A stretch of DNA of 64,000 nucleotides, from assembly GCA_028564925.1 (NCBI GenBank), contig CM053029.1, positions 296,647,168 through 296,711,167 on the forward strand. Reading direction: 5' to 3'. Of this stretch, positions 21,756 through 33,515 are shown in pieces. This stretch comes from Lithobates sylvaticus (lineage: Eukaryota > Chordata > Amphibia > Anura > Ranidae). The notes below the pieces were generated by a model. It was not told the origin of the DNA. It saw nothing but the letters and a program-made list of their open reading frames with translations, and ran no database searches. The stretch's first letter is position 1. The number at the start of each line of letters is the position of its first letter. Both the position numbers and the translations under genes were made by a program.

Positions 21756-21827
21756 GCGAAGAAGGCAAGAAGGAGGCGGCAGCGACAAGACCGGACCAAC
21801 GCTAGTAAAAGAGCTGTAAGAAGATAG
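21699..21827 (+). CDS. Putative 42-residue Lys/Arg-rich micro-ORF, right copy
   Basis: Start ATG at 21,699 in a good context (CAACATGGG). The product begins MGWKKKKKKKKRKKKK, continues through AKKARRRRQRQDR and ends TNASKRAVRR. It is the mirror copy of the frame at 21,425-21,318. The first three and last eight or so residues are conserved, and a related C-terminus (ASKRAIRR) persists in copy A at 4,050-4,083. A third, partial copy of the tail lies at 22,970-23,010. Conservation of both ends with a variable middle is what one would expect of a repeat too, so translation is unproven. Confidence 0.3.
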
Positions 21828-22639
21828 CGGAGGCCCGGCGGAAGAAACGAATAGCGGGACAAGACCCCGAAGACGGAACAAGACCCCCGGAGCTGTCTAG
21901 TAAATTACTTTAAAAACCTGTTTTTTTTTTTATTAACACTTCTTCCCCCAGGTGAATGGGTAGGGGTACATCGTACCCCATACTCATTCACATAGGGTGG
22001 GGGGCCGGAGTCTGGGGGCCCCCTTATTAAAGGGGGCTCCCGGATTCTGATAAGCCCCCTGCCCACAGACCCCGACAACCAACGGCCAGGGTTGTCGGGA
22101 AGAGGCCCTTGTCCTCATCAACATGGGGACAAGGTGCTTTGGGGTGGGGGGGCCGCAGGGCCCCCCTTTCCCCAGGGCACCCCCCATGTTGAGGGCACGT
22201 GGCCTGGTACGGCTCAGGAGGGGGGGGGGGGCGCTCGCTCGTCCCCACCCCCATTCCTGACCGGCCGGCCTGCATGCTCGGATAAGGGTCTGGTATGGAT
22301 TTTTAGGGGGACCCCACGCCATATTTTTTTTTACAATTTGGTGCGGGGTCCCCTTAAAATCCATACCAGACCTGAAGGGCCTGGTATGGACCTTGAGGGG
22401 GACCCCCACGCCATTTTTTTTGGTGCAGGTTTCCCCTTAATATCCATACCAGACCCGAAGGGCCTGGTATGGAATCCAGGGGGACCCCTATGCATTTTTT
22501 TTTAAATTTTAGTTGGGGGGGGGGTGGGGGTTTCCCTGTGGGGAAATCCCAATGCCATTTTTTTATCAATGAACTGTTATGTGTATTGTCGGACCCAACA
22601 ATTCATTGTAGCCACCAGTATTTTTAAATTCGTTTTTTT

Positions 22640-23130
22640 CCTTTAGAAATGTAATTTTTTCCCAGGTGAATGGGTAGGGGTACCCCATACACATTCACAT
22701 AGGGTGAATTAAAGGGGGCTCCTGGATTCTGATAAGCCCCCCGCACGAAGACCCCGACAACCAACAACCAACATGGGGACAAGGTACTTTGGGGTGGGGG
22801 GGGGGACGCAGGCCCCCCCTTCCCCAAAGCACCCTCCCATGTTGAGGGCACACGGCCTGGTACGGCTCAGAAGGGGGGGTGCTCGCTCGCCCCTACCCCC
22901 TTTCCTGACCGGCCGGGCTGCATGCTCGGATAAGGGGTGTGCTATGGACTTTGGGTGTCGTGTCAACCGGGCCAACGCTAGTAAAAGAGCTGTAAGAAGA
23001 TAGCGGAGGCCCGGCGGAAGAAGCGAATAGCGGGACAAGACCCCGAAGATGGAAGAAGACCCCCGGAGCTGTCTAGTAAATTACTTTAAAAACCTGTGTT
23101 TTTTTTTTTTTTTATTAACACTTCTTCCCC
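22640..23130. mobile_element. Fold-back repeat, copy C, internally deleted
   Basis: Carries the outer arm in the orientation of 21,950-22,330, then jumps directly to the 3' part of the micro-module (GCTAGTAAAAGAGCTGTAAG to GGAGCTGTCTAGTAAATTAC) at about 22,965-23,090. The promoter, ATG and basic region are missing. Confidence 0.6.
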
Positions 23131-23652
23131 CAGGTGAATGAGGAAACCTCTTCTTCAGCAGAAAACCAGGTGGCAGACTATATTAGATCTTCAGCACAAA
23201 ACTTTAACTCTCTGTGTGGATTTTCTCTCATCAAGAAAATTTCAATACGTTACAATGCTGCTACTCCATCTAGTGCACCTGTTGAGAGACTGTTCAGCCT
23301 GGGCAAGCTTGTCTTCTCTCCGAAGAGGAACAGACTGTCAGACAAAAGATTTGAAAAGCTTCTCCTACGTTACAACCACTGGTTTAATTGTTAGATGAGT
23401 ATTTTAGTATAGATTAATGTATTGTTAATTTTCACTGAGAACGAACAACATGTTAATCTACATGGAGAGTTGGATAGTGTTCTGTTTATTGTGCAGTATT
23501 ATGAAGATACAGATAATTGCACTAATTAAAGGCCAGATTTTCCTTTGTTTCTTATTACACAAGTTTACAGTTGTGTGTCTTAGTTTTGCACTTGAATGCA
23601 AAGTGTGTGAACATTATTTATTTTCAATATTTACTTTTGTTACTGTACTGTT
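23131..23652 (+). mobile_element. hAT fragment, C-terminal end
   Basis: An 86-codon frame at 23,134-23,394 is a hAT C-terminal dimerisation domain: ATPSSAPVERLFSLGKLVFS, then a RNRLSDKRFEKLLLLR-type end. Downstream is AT-rich 3' sequence. It joins directly to the truncated minus-strand Penelope-like copy at about 23,653. It probably belongs with the hAT left end at 20,400. The rest of the transposase is missing. Confidence 0.7.
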
Positions 23653-25733
23653 CGATAAAATCTCCATTGTACCCTTTTTCTTTGAATTTACCTCCAATTG
23701 CTGTAGCTTGTTTTAAATAGCCATTTTCATCACTGCAATTCCTTCTGATTCGGATTAATTGGCCTTTTGGTATGTTGATAAGCCAAGGGCTATAATGACA
23801 GCTGTCCGTGGGTATGTAGCTATTCCCTTCTACTGGTTTAAAAACGTCTGTGTGTTAAAACCATTTTTTCCCAACGATATATATCCAAGTCCAAGAATTT
23901 TATATTTTTGTCACTTATATCAAACGTTAAAACGATATTTTTGCAATTGTTATTAAGTGTATTAAAAAATTCCTCCAGACTTTTTCTATCCCCTCTCCAG
24001 ATAATGATACAGTCATCAATATATCGTTTGAACAAAATTAGTTTGGGTGGATAATTGGAATATAGGGCTTCTTCTTCCCATAGTGCCATAAATATGTTTG
24101 CTACGCTGGGTGCGTACTTGGCCCCCATTCCTATACCATTTAGCTGTCTGTAAAAATCATTATTGAACCAGAAGTAGTTGTGTTGTATGCCATACGCTAG
24201 GCATCTTAGGATAAATCTTTTTTGCTTCGATACTAGGCTACTCCATTCATCCATGTCCCATCTGGTAGCTACTATTGCGTCATTATGATCTGTGATCGTA
24301 TATAATGAGGTTACATCTGCTGTTGCAATGAGGTAATTATCATTTTCATTGATTGTTATTCCTTCCAAGATTTGAATAAGGTGTTTCGTATCTCTTAAAT
24401 AAGATTTGTTTTTTTGTACTAATAGTTGAATGAAACTATCTACATATTCACCGATTCTTGCATTTATTGATTGTATCCCACTTATAATAGGTCTTCCTGG
24501 GGGGGTGGTTTGATTTTTGTGTATTTTGGGTACAATGTACAGTACAGGGATCCTACATGTGTCAGGTACTAGGTACTTCTCCTCCTTTCTGTTCAAAATA
24601 TTTTTGATGCTTCCTCGCAGAACCAGATTCTGTAGTTCTCCCTTGTACTCCCTAGTGGGATTTCCTTTCAATTTTATATACGTGTTGGTATCATTTAGTT
24701 GGCTCAGTATTTCGTTGTTGTAGTACTCCTTCGACATTATTACAATATCTCCACCCTTGTCTGCTGGTCTTATTACCACTTTTTTGTTATCTTCTAATTC
24801 CTTTATACCTTTCTTTATCTGTTGGGGATTTTGTATCCTTTTAACTTTGAGTCTCTCAATGTCTTGTATAACCATTTTGTTGAAGACATGCACATGCTCG
24901 CTATTAGATAATTGAGGGTTGAATAGTGATTTGTTCCTTAGAGAGGAATGTTCAATTCTTGCTGGAGTATCTGATCTGTTTTGTAACGTGGCTGGTGGTT
25001 TATTTAACATATATTTTTTTATGTTTCATTTCCTTGTATATTTCTGAATGTCAACAGATGTTTCAAATTTATTCAGATTCTTCTTCTTTGGACTTCTTGC
25101 GTTTGGCGGTGGGGGTCTGTCATTTTGTCGGTCTAGTGGGGGTTTGTCGTTCCGGGGTGGTGTTCTGTTGCTGGGGGGGGGGGGGGGTTCCTGTCCCTCC
25201 TTCGCTGGTCTAAAAAAGACCTATTTTCTCCATCATTATAGTCTCTTAAGACTTCGTATCTATTAGTTGAATAATTCGGACTGGTTCTGTAGTCCCTATT
25301 GTGGTGTTCTTGATAATAGGGTGGTTGATATTGTAGTCTCTATTATCTCTCCTCTCAAAATTATCCTGATATCCTCGATCGTTTTGACCTTGATTCTCAT
25401 TTCTGCCATATTGGGTGTTTTGTTGATTATAGGGTCTCTGATTTTTGTTACCTCCATTTTTCCAATTTGTTTTTTTGGGGGATTTAGTCCAAGGCTTGGG
25501 ATTATTGTTTTTATTTTTCCACCAGGGTCTGGGTGTTCTGGGTCCATTATGATCTTCTCTATATGGTCTTTGTGGTCCTGTCATTTGTCTAGAATGATCA
25601 GGTGACCTAGAACGCCCAGACCCTGGTGGAAAAATAAAAACAATAATCCCAAGCCTTGGACTAAATCCCCCAAAAAAACTAATTGGAAAAATGGAGGTAA
25701 CAAAAATCAGAGACCCTATAATCAACAAACAAA
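23653..25733 (-). mobile_element. Penelope-like element, minus-strand copy, 3' truncated
   Basis: Reads on the minus strand from an N-terminal Asn/Arg-rich region (25,750-25,250) into a reverse transcriptase frame of 390 codons (25,010-23,838). RT motifs seen are PADKGG, PPGRPIISG, ADVTSLYT, GIGMGAKYAPSVANIFMA and the YIDD catalytic box. It stops at about 23,653 before the GIY-YIG endonuclease. It is a near-identical inverted copy of the element that follows. Penelope-like elements are non-LTR retroelements that prime on chromosome ends or nicks. Confidence 0.85.
25420..25733. repeat. Head-to-head junction of two Penelope-like copies
   Basis: About 110 bp at 25,420-25,530 is repeated inverted at 25,619-25,733, with a 90-bp spacer. 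This hairpin joins the minus and plus copies so that 23,653-27,793 is one large imperfect palindrome. A roughly 145-bp foreign segment (about 25,734-25,880) interrupts the plus copy and is bounded by ATAATCAACAAA / ATAACCAACAAA, resembling a small insertion with target duplication. Confidence 0.65.
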
Positions 25734-25880
25734 AGTGATATTTGGGGGGCACACCCTAAAAAAATGCATAAAGATGGTGCTGCCATAAGACCATACAACA
25801 GAACAAACATAAATAAAAGCACCTAAATAGCCTTGCTGGAGGTAAATGTCAGTTTTGCATGTGTGCGCTGTAATATGTTT

Positions 25881-28430
25881 GTTCTATAACCAACAAAACA
25901 CCAAATATGGCAGAAATGAGAATCAAGGTCAAAACGATCGAGGATATCAGGATAATTCTGAGAGGAGAGATAATAGAGACTACAATTATCAACCACCCTA
26001 TTATCAAGAACAACACAATAGGGACTACAGAACCAGTCCGAATTATTCAACTAATAGATACAAAGCCTTAAGAGACTATAATGATGGAGAAAATAGGTAT
26101 TTTTTAGACCAGCGAAAGAGGGACAGGACCCCCCCCCCCACAACAAAACACCACCCGGAACGACAGACCCCACTAGAACGACAAAACGATAGACCCCCAC
26201 CACCAAACGCAAGAAGTCCAAAACAAAGAGAGGCAGCAGAGGGGGATGGAAGGTCCAAAAGAAAAAGAACATAGTGGGAGAAGACATCTATAATCTGAGT
26301 GGAGTGGAACTCACAAAAATGGAATTGACAACACTAGACAAAGGTTTAAAATATGCTCCGAAGAAGAATCTGAATAAATTTGAAACATATGTTGACATTC
26401 AGAAATATACAAGGAAATTAAACATAAAAAAATATATGTTAAATAAACCACCAGCCACGTTACAAAACAGATCAGATACTCCAGCAAGAATTGAACATTC
26501 CTCTCTAAAGAACAAATCACTATTCAACCCTCAATTATCTAATAGCGAGCATGTGCATGTCTTCAACAAAATGGTTATACAAGACATTGAGAGACTCTAA
26601 GTTAAAAGGATACAAAATCCCCAACAGATAAAGAAAGGTATAAAGGAATTAGAAGATAACAAAAAAGTGGTAATAAGACCAGCAGACAAGGGTGGAGGTA
26701 TTGTAATAATGTCAAAGGAGTACTACAACAACGAAATACATAGCCAACTAAATGATACCAACACGTATATAAAATTAAAAGGAAATCCCACTAGGCAGTA
26801 CAAGGGAGAACTACAGGATCTGGTTCTGCGAGGAAGCATCAAAAATATTTTGAACAAAAAGGAGGAGAAGTACCTAGTACCTGACACATGTAGGATCCCT
26901 GTACTGTACACTGTACCCAAAATACACAAAAATCAAACCACCCCCCCAGGAAGACCTATTATAAGTGGGATACAATCAATAAATGCAAGAATCAGTGAAT
27001 ATGTAGATAGTTTCATTCAACCATTAGTACATAAAAACAAATCTTATTTAAGAGATACGAAACACCTTATTCAAATCTTGGAAGGAATAACAATCAATGA
27101 AAATGATAATTACCTCATTGCAACGGCAGATGTAACCTCATTATATACGATCATAGATCATAATGACGCAATAGTAGCTACCAGATGGGCCATGGATGAA
27201 TGGAGTAGCCTAGTATCGAAGCAAAAGAGATTTATCCTAAGATGCCTAGCGTATGGCATACAACACAACTACTTCTGGTTCAATAATGATTTTTACAGAC
27301 AGCTAAATGGTATAGGAATGGGGGCCAAGTACGCACCCAGCGTAGCAAACATATTTATGGCACTATGGGAAGAAGAAGCCCTATATTGCAATTATCCACC
27401 CAAACTAATTTTGTTCAAACGATATATTGATGACTGTATCATTATCTGGAGAGGGGATAGAAAAAGTCTGGAGGAATTTTTTAATACACTGAAAATGATA
27501 TTTTTGCAATTGTTATTAACGTTTGATATAAGTGACAAAAAAATTAATTCTTGGACTTGGATATATCGTTGGGAAAAAATGGTTTTAACACACAGACGTT
27601 TTTTAAACCAGTAGAAAGGAATAGCTACATACCCACGGACAGCTGTCATTATAGCCCTTGGCTTATCAACATACCAAAAGGCCAATTAATCCGAATCAGA
27701 AGGAATTGCAGTGATGAAAATGGCTATTTAAAACAAGCTACAGCAATTGGAGGTAAATTCAAAGAAAAAGGGCACAATGGAGATTTCATCGAACAAAAAA
27801 TTAAGGAAGTGCTAAAAATACCTAGAAGTGAACTAATACAGGACAAAACAAGACCCAAAGATAAGTACATGGAAATACCTCTAATCTTCAATTTTAACAT
27901 ACAGCACAAAAAGATTGAAAGTATCATTAAAAAGCACTGGCCATTATTACAGGCAGACAAACAACTAAAAGCTATATTACCAGGCAGACCACATTTTATC
28001 TACAGGAAAGCCCCGACACTTAGAGACCTGTTAGTCAAAAATGTACCGGATCCCCCCAAGTCCAATCAAATTCTTTCTTTTTTTCAAGGAAAGGGTTTTT
28101 ATCCATGTAAGCAATGTTGTGCATGCAGACATACTAAACAAAAAGGGATCAAGGGCAATAAATTCACATCTACAACAACTAATAAACAGTATGAGATAAA
28201 AGACTTTATTTCATGTAGAACGGAAGGAGTTGTTTACATGTTGGAATGTTCCTGTTCATTACAATACGTGGGTAGAACTAAAAGGCCACTATGGAAATGC
28301 CTGCGGGAACACGCACAAAATATTAAATCAGGTTTTCCCAAACATAGTGTGTCGAGACATTTTGCGCAATTCCATGACAAAAATCCCTGTGACTGTGAAA
28401 ATTCTGGTCGATAGAAAAATATAAGCCACA
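25881..28430 (+). pseudogene. Penelope-like RT plus GIY-YIG endonuclease, plus-strand copy
   Basis: Visible parts in order are: an N-terminal low-complexity Asn/Arg/Gln segment; an RT with PADKGG, GRPIISG, ADVTSLYT, GMGAKYAPS and YIDD; a linker; and a GIY-YIG domain near 28,200-28,340 (GVVYMLECSC, LQYVGRTKRPL, LREH), followed by a tail ending in an SPAGLN-type motif. This order is diagnostic of Penelope-like elements. The frame is interrupted at a few places and the copy is not functional as it stands. The protein would copy element RNA into DNA and nick the target. Confidence 0.85.
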
Positions 28431-30592
28431 CTGGAGGGGTAGTCACAAGATAAGAGAACTAAGCAAAAGTGAATCCAGGTGGATATGCGAAATTAACAGT
28501 TTTTCGCCAGCAGGGCTCAACATTGACTTTGATCTTAATTGTTTTATTTTTTTATTTTTAATACTTCATTTTAACATGTTCTCTTTTTTAACATTCCCAG
28601 AAATATGGTTTTAAAACACACCTCCATATATATATTTTTTTTTTTAATATATTTTTTTTATATAATTTATATTTCTATACATCTCTCCTCATACCGATAT
28701 CCTCATACTGATATTTTACCATATTAGGGTCTTATCCATATGTCAGGAATTTTTCTTAACTATTATGACTCCATGGGTCTCACGATTACAATTCCGTCAA
28801 TAAATAGATCTGACACTCATCTTCTCCAGGGTCCCCGCACCAGTTAATATGCGGCTAATGAATTTATCACATTTGAATCCATCCTATCCATTTCATTTTA
28901 TTTTTATTTTATTTTATTTTTATTTACTTTTATTTTTTACTTTTATTTTATTTTCATATTTTTTATTCCCATTTTTATATTTTATTTTTATATCCATTTT
29001 TATTTTTATTATTTTTTTCATATATGTTCATAGTTATTTTTATATTTTTTAATGTACTTTTTTTAATCTTTTTATTTTTATCTTTATTTTTATTTTTATT
29101 TATATATTATGTTCACATATTTTTAGCGATTAAATAATGTTCTATCATTTTATTAAATCTTTTAAGGCTTCACTGATGCGCTTTTAAACTTTTTTAGCAG
29201 TCCTTTTTCCAATCAGTTTGATTTGGCTAATAGTTTTTTTTCCTTCAAAGTACATAAAGAGTTAATAACACATCTAACATAGGTACCCAATGTGGCGGAT
29301 TAACTGAATGGAATGATGAGCTAATCATTACTATGCTTGAAGTCACTATGGCAAACCGATTGTTACATTGCCACTATAAAAACCTCTGTGCTGGTCACAA
29401 GGGCAATTCCCTTGATAAAGTCACGTGTCCTGTGACTCAACACGTCGGGAGGAGGAGCCTAAAGTGACGCCGTGTAAGACACGGATCTCAGCTAGGAGGA
29501 GAAGGGTGGACAGCCCCAGCAAAAAAGCCTGACCATTGAACACAGTTAACCGCGATCTGATTTCTTGGGTACACGTGAGTGCAATAATATACACAGGCAT
29601 TTCATGTTTTATTCAGTTCAGGGAGGCTGCGCAATGGCTTTTTGTATTCTCTTTTTTTCAGCACTTAAAAAATAATCCTTTTTCAGAAGAAATAAATCCC
29701 CAACAAAAACCGGGAACAGCAAGGGAAGTTTTATTCTTTTTTTATATCCATCCTTATTTAGAGGCATAGCGGCAATATAACATTCCCCACTATTTGCAAA
29801 GATTGCACAAGTGATACATATTACTATTGCGGGAATCATTGTGATACATAAATAACTGTTTTTTTGCTACTAATTATATGAATAGCTGATTGTCTGTGGA
29901 CTACACATCAGCTGTTTTTATTCACGGAGCACAGACCCATCACTCATTGTTTTAAGGAAGTAACAGCGGCGTTCTTGTTACTAATTATATTGTTTGTGGA
30001 ACACACACCAGCTGTTCTTCATTCACGGAGCACACACAGACATTCAATCCTTTATTGTCTGAAGGAAGCAATCAATATTGTTTGATCAATTTACTTATTG
30101 TTGCATCAGACATTTTAACATTTTAAAATTGGTTTGTTCACCTTTGAGCACATCTTTTCACCGCACATATTTATGACATTAAGCTGTATAGTGTCATTTT
30201 TGGAGCATAATAATTTTTATCTGCACGTTTGATATTTTTACCTATTCACCGTTTATAAACGCTTATTTCACTCATCAGTCACTTGGATTACACATCCACT
30301 TAGACTATATATATTTTCTTCATATATTATTGACCACTTTTGGACTTGTTGGCAATAGTGTATATGCACAGTATGCATTGGATGCATTGACATCGTCATA
30401 CTTATAATTTCGATCTATCACATCAATAAGGTTGATTTTGCGCACCATCTATACATACTTTGTATATTTTAATATATCTTTTTAAGTGTGGGAACACTTC
30501 TTGTTGGGAGCTGCACATCATTTAGCCATCTTATTGATTTTATTAGGTTTTAAGGTCTTTTTATACATACCAGCGCTTTAGTATCTTTTTAC
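28431..30592 (+). mobile_element. Penelope-like 3' region and pseudo-LTR
   Basis: AT-rich sequence with (TTTTA)-type runs (28,890-29,100), then a hammerhead-like segment near 29,409-29,450. A direct repeat around 29,880-29,960 and 29,975-30,060 shares CAGCTGTT, TTCATTCACGGAGCAC and similar words. It ends abruptly at about 30,592, where the LINE resumes. No protein gene. Confidence 0.55.
29409..29450 (+). ncRNA. Degenerate hammerhead ribozyme-like motif
   Basis: TTGATAA is followed by a perfect 6-bp stem (AGTCAC / GTGACT), then CAAC and CACGTC. This is the layout of the short hammerheads known from Penelope-like elements, where the core boxes are CUGAUGA and GAAA. Both boxes are altered here, so self-cleavage is unlikely. 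The position, in the 3' region of the plus-strand Penelope-like copy, is as expected. Confidence 0.45.
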
Positions 30593-32190
30593 GCTATATG
30601 AAGAAGGTTCAACACTTTAGTGGTGTTGTCCCTAGCTTATCTGCATGGGATAAATCCCACCTGATCTAGTTGAATTAACTTCTGGAGATGCTGGGCCAGA
30701 CGGGTAGCCAGTGAATAATTTGAGATTCTCATTCAGTAATGATATTGGTCTATAGCTACTGCATGACATAGGGTCTTTCACTTCTTTATGGATTACTGAT
30801 ATATGCGTCCTTAGGGTATTTCTGGGGAAGTTCACCTCGGTACTAGCTGCATTGAAAAATGTAATCATGTATGGACTCAGGATTGGGAGGAGTGTTTTGT
30901 AGTACTGTATGGTGTAGCCATCCGGGCCCGGGGCTTTACCATGTTTCATTGATCCTATGGCCTGCTGGATTTCCTCTATAGTGATTGGGTAATATAGTTC
31001 TGTTCTCACCTCGGGTGACAGAGAGGGGAGTTGGGAAGATGTGATATATTAGCCTATGATGTTTTGAGGTGGTGATTTATTTGGTAGGTTATATAATGAG
31101 GTATAATAATCTCTAAATTCCTTTGTTATGTGTGTAGGTAGCACTGCTTTCTGACCTTTAGGGGTTATTATTTGAGGGATATATGTGGATAGTTTGTGTT
31201 CCCGGATCATCTTCGCTAGGTATTTCCCACATTTGTTCCCGATTCATAATTTGTCTTACGACAAAATTGTAGTGCTGCGTTTGCCTTATAATGTAACAGA
31301 TCAGTAATCTGTCTGCGAAGTGTACCAAGTTCCAGTTCAAGAGTGGGAGAGGGGGCATGTTTGTGTTTAGATTCAATATCAGCAAGTTTCTTAAGGAGTA
31401 GGGATGATTGTTCATTACGTTGTCTTTTAATTCTTGCACCTTGTTTAATAAGCACTCCTCTAATGACCGTTTTGTGTGCATCCCATAAGTTGCCCGGGTC
31501 GCAATCTATTTGATCGTTCGTTTGGAAATAATGTTTCATTTCTTTGGATACGTCAGACAATACTTCCGGCGTCTGAAGGAGGCTTTCATTCAGGCGCCAG
31601 AAGCGAGCTCTGGAAGAGGGGATCTCGGGGTGTCTGTAAGTCAAAAGGATGGGAGCATGATCTGACCACGTTATGTGACCGATCGAGGTGTATTTCACTG
31701 CTTGGAGTTGAGCGTGGGGGACTAGAAAATAATCTATTCTAGTATATATTTTGTGTGGGGGGGAATAGAACGTGTAGTTGCGTTCGCCTGAATGTTGCAA
31801 GCGCCACACATCTATTAATTGGGCTTTGAGGATTGCATCCGTGGCTCTTTTCAAGTGTCCAGAGGGGATCGATGATGAGCTGGAGGAGGTATCCTCTGAG
31901 GGATCAATGGAATATTGAAGTCCATGCCTAGGATTAACTGTCCTTCCAAGAACTCTGATAGTTTCTCCAGGGTGATGCAGAGAAAAGCATCTTGGCGTTC
32001 ATTAGGAGCATATATAGTTGCCAGCATCACGTTAGATTCACCTATCGATCCCTTCAGGAAGATGAATCGTCCCATGGGGTCTTTGATAGAGTCTTGGTAA
32101 TTCCAGGGGAGTTTATTGAAAATCAGAATGGATACCCCTCTTGATTTGGTTGTTGGGTTAGTGGAATGATATGTCAGAGGGTAATGGAAA
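30593..32190 (-). mobile_element. L1/Tx1 LINE, endonuclease half
   Basis: The minus strand reads, from 32,190 downwards, an APE-type endonuclease (MLATIYAPNE, LGMDFN, IDYFLVP, SDHAP) and then the start of the RT (GKAPGPDG, YRPISLLN, and QVGFIP followed by a stop). Several frame changes and stops are present. The RT then continues at 20,399, about eight residues being lost at the break. Together the two parts make one Tx1-type L1 ORF2 copy. Confidence 0.8.
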
Positions 32191-33492
32191 CTTTTTCCGG
32201 AAGAACGCTCTTGGGTCTCATCCTCGGACATACATGCCCCTGTCCTCCTCTGTGATTTCTATAGACATTTTCCCCTCAGGCCTGGTGGTCCTCCAAGGGG
32301 CAGAGGTCATTGAGGAGGGGGTACTGTCAGGGCTGGGCTCAGCCCTTCCTTCTCTGAGCTGGCCGCTATACAGTGACTCACCTGTTGATGATATCCTACT
32401 CGTCAGTCCTGCTTACTTAAAGAGGAATTAAGCCTCTGGAAAAAAAAATACACCCTGCAAGACAAAGGCAAAATGAGCTAGCTCATTATGAATTACTTAC
32501 CTGAGATCGAAGCCCCCGAATCAGCCCTCGTTCGCCTCCTCCGACGCCACCATCTATCCGGGTATCGCGGCTCCAGGGCTGTGACTGGCCGGAGCCGCGA
32601 TGACGTCACTCCCACACATGCACGCTGGTGTTGCCACTAGCGGCATGATCGCCGTTAGAAACTGCACACTCAGTGAGTCTGCGCCCGATGTCTACGGCGC
32701 ATGCGTCGTAGACATCGGTGCCGCTATTTCTGCAAATATCTCCTAAACCTTTTAGGTTTGGAAGATATTTTTTGCACCTACAGGTAAGCCTTAATCTAGG
32801 CTTACCTGTAGGTTAAAGTGGTTGTAATGGGTTTACAACCACTTTATGCTGTCCAGCCCAGATGATCGAAGCCCCCGAATCAGCCCTCGTTCGCCTCCTC
32901 CGACGCCACCATCTATACGGGTATCGCGGCTCCAGGGCTGTGACTGGACGGAGCCGCGATGACGTCACTCCCACACATGCGCGCTGGTGTTGCCACTAGT
33001 GGCATGATCGCCGTTAGAAACTGCACACTCAGTGAGTCTGCGCCCGATGTCTACGGCGCATGCGTCGTAGGCATCGGTGCCGCTATTTCTGCAAATATCT
33101 CCTAAACCTTTTAGGTTTGGAAGATATTTTTTGCACCTACAGGTAAGCCTTAATCTAGGCTTACCTGTAGGTTAAAGTGGTTGTAATGGGTTTACAACCA
33201 CTTTATGCTGTCCAGCCCAGATGATCTCTGCCTTCGCCTAGGTGTACGTCACAAAAACTTTCTCCTGCACTCCTGTTAAAGACTTGCTTGGCTGACATTC
33301 CTTCTGGCTCCAGATCCTGCTTGCTGTTCCACTACGCTGATTCCTTGCTTCCTGACTTTCTGGCTTGTCTGATTATCCATTTCAGTTACCGAACTTTGGC
33401 TATGTTTTGACTACGTTTGTTCTATTTACTTTTATTATTACAAGTGTGATTTAACTGTACTTCTGTCTCAGTCTGATTCATGGTTCCTGACA
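32191..33492 (+). mobile_element. Ty3/Gypsy fossil: 3' end and LTR
   Basis: About 130 bp of chromodomain-type pol end is followed by an LTR from 32,325 (TGTCAGG) to 33,492 (CCTGACA). It is the same family as the element at the right edge of the window, whose last 70 bp it matches. It is broken, with only the 3' end present. A MITE plus a tandem duplication lie inside the LTR. Old, judging by decay. Confidence 0.7.
32417..33226. repeat. MITE with 359-bp tandem duplication inside the LTR
   Basis: The MITE starts TTAAAGAGGAATTAAGCC. The block from GATCGAAGCCCCC at 32,505 to 32,863 is repeated at 32,864-33,222 with only a few differences. Each unit contains a CAGGTAAGCC..GGCTTACCTG palindrome and a TAAAGTGGTTGTAA..TTACAACCACTTTA hairpin. 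Confidence 0.85.
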
Positions 33493-33515
33493 CTGCCATC
33501 AGGTAATACTGTTTA

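Larger units (their letters stand above)
20640..22560. mobile_element. Large fold-back repeat, copy B, two divergent modules
   Basis: Two inverted halves meet near 21,560. The outer arms at 20,700-21,200 and 21,950-22,330 are near-perfect inverted copies. They share sequence with the arms of the 3,068-4,839 element. Each half contains, reading outward from the centre, TATATAAG, a short Lys/Arg-rich frame and a poly(A)-signal-like sequence. Right of 22,330 a degenerate direct repeat (GGTATGGA..CCATACCAGAC, about 85-90 bp) continues to 22,500. Palindromic structure explains the many mirrored open frames. Confidence 0.7.

Noticed and set aside
28849-29052. Phe/Ile-rich frame resembling a membrane protein
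   Set aside because: It is encoded by a (TTTTA)-type simple repeat.
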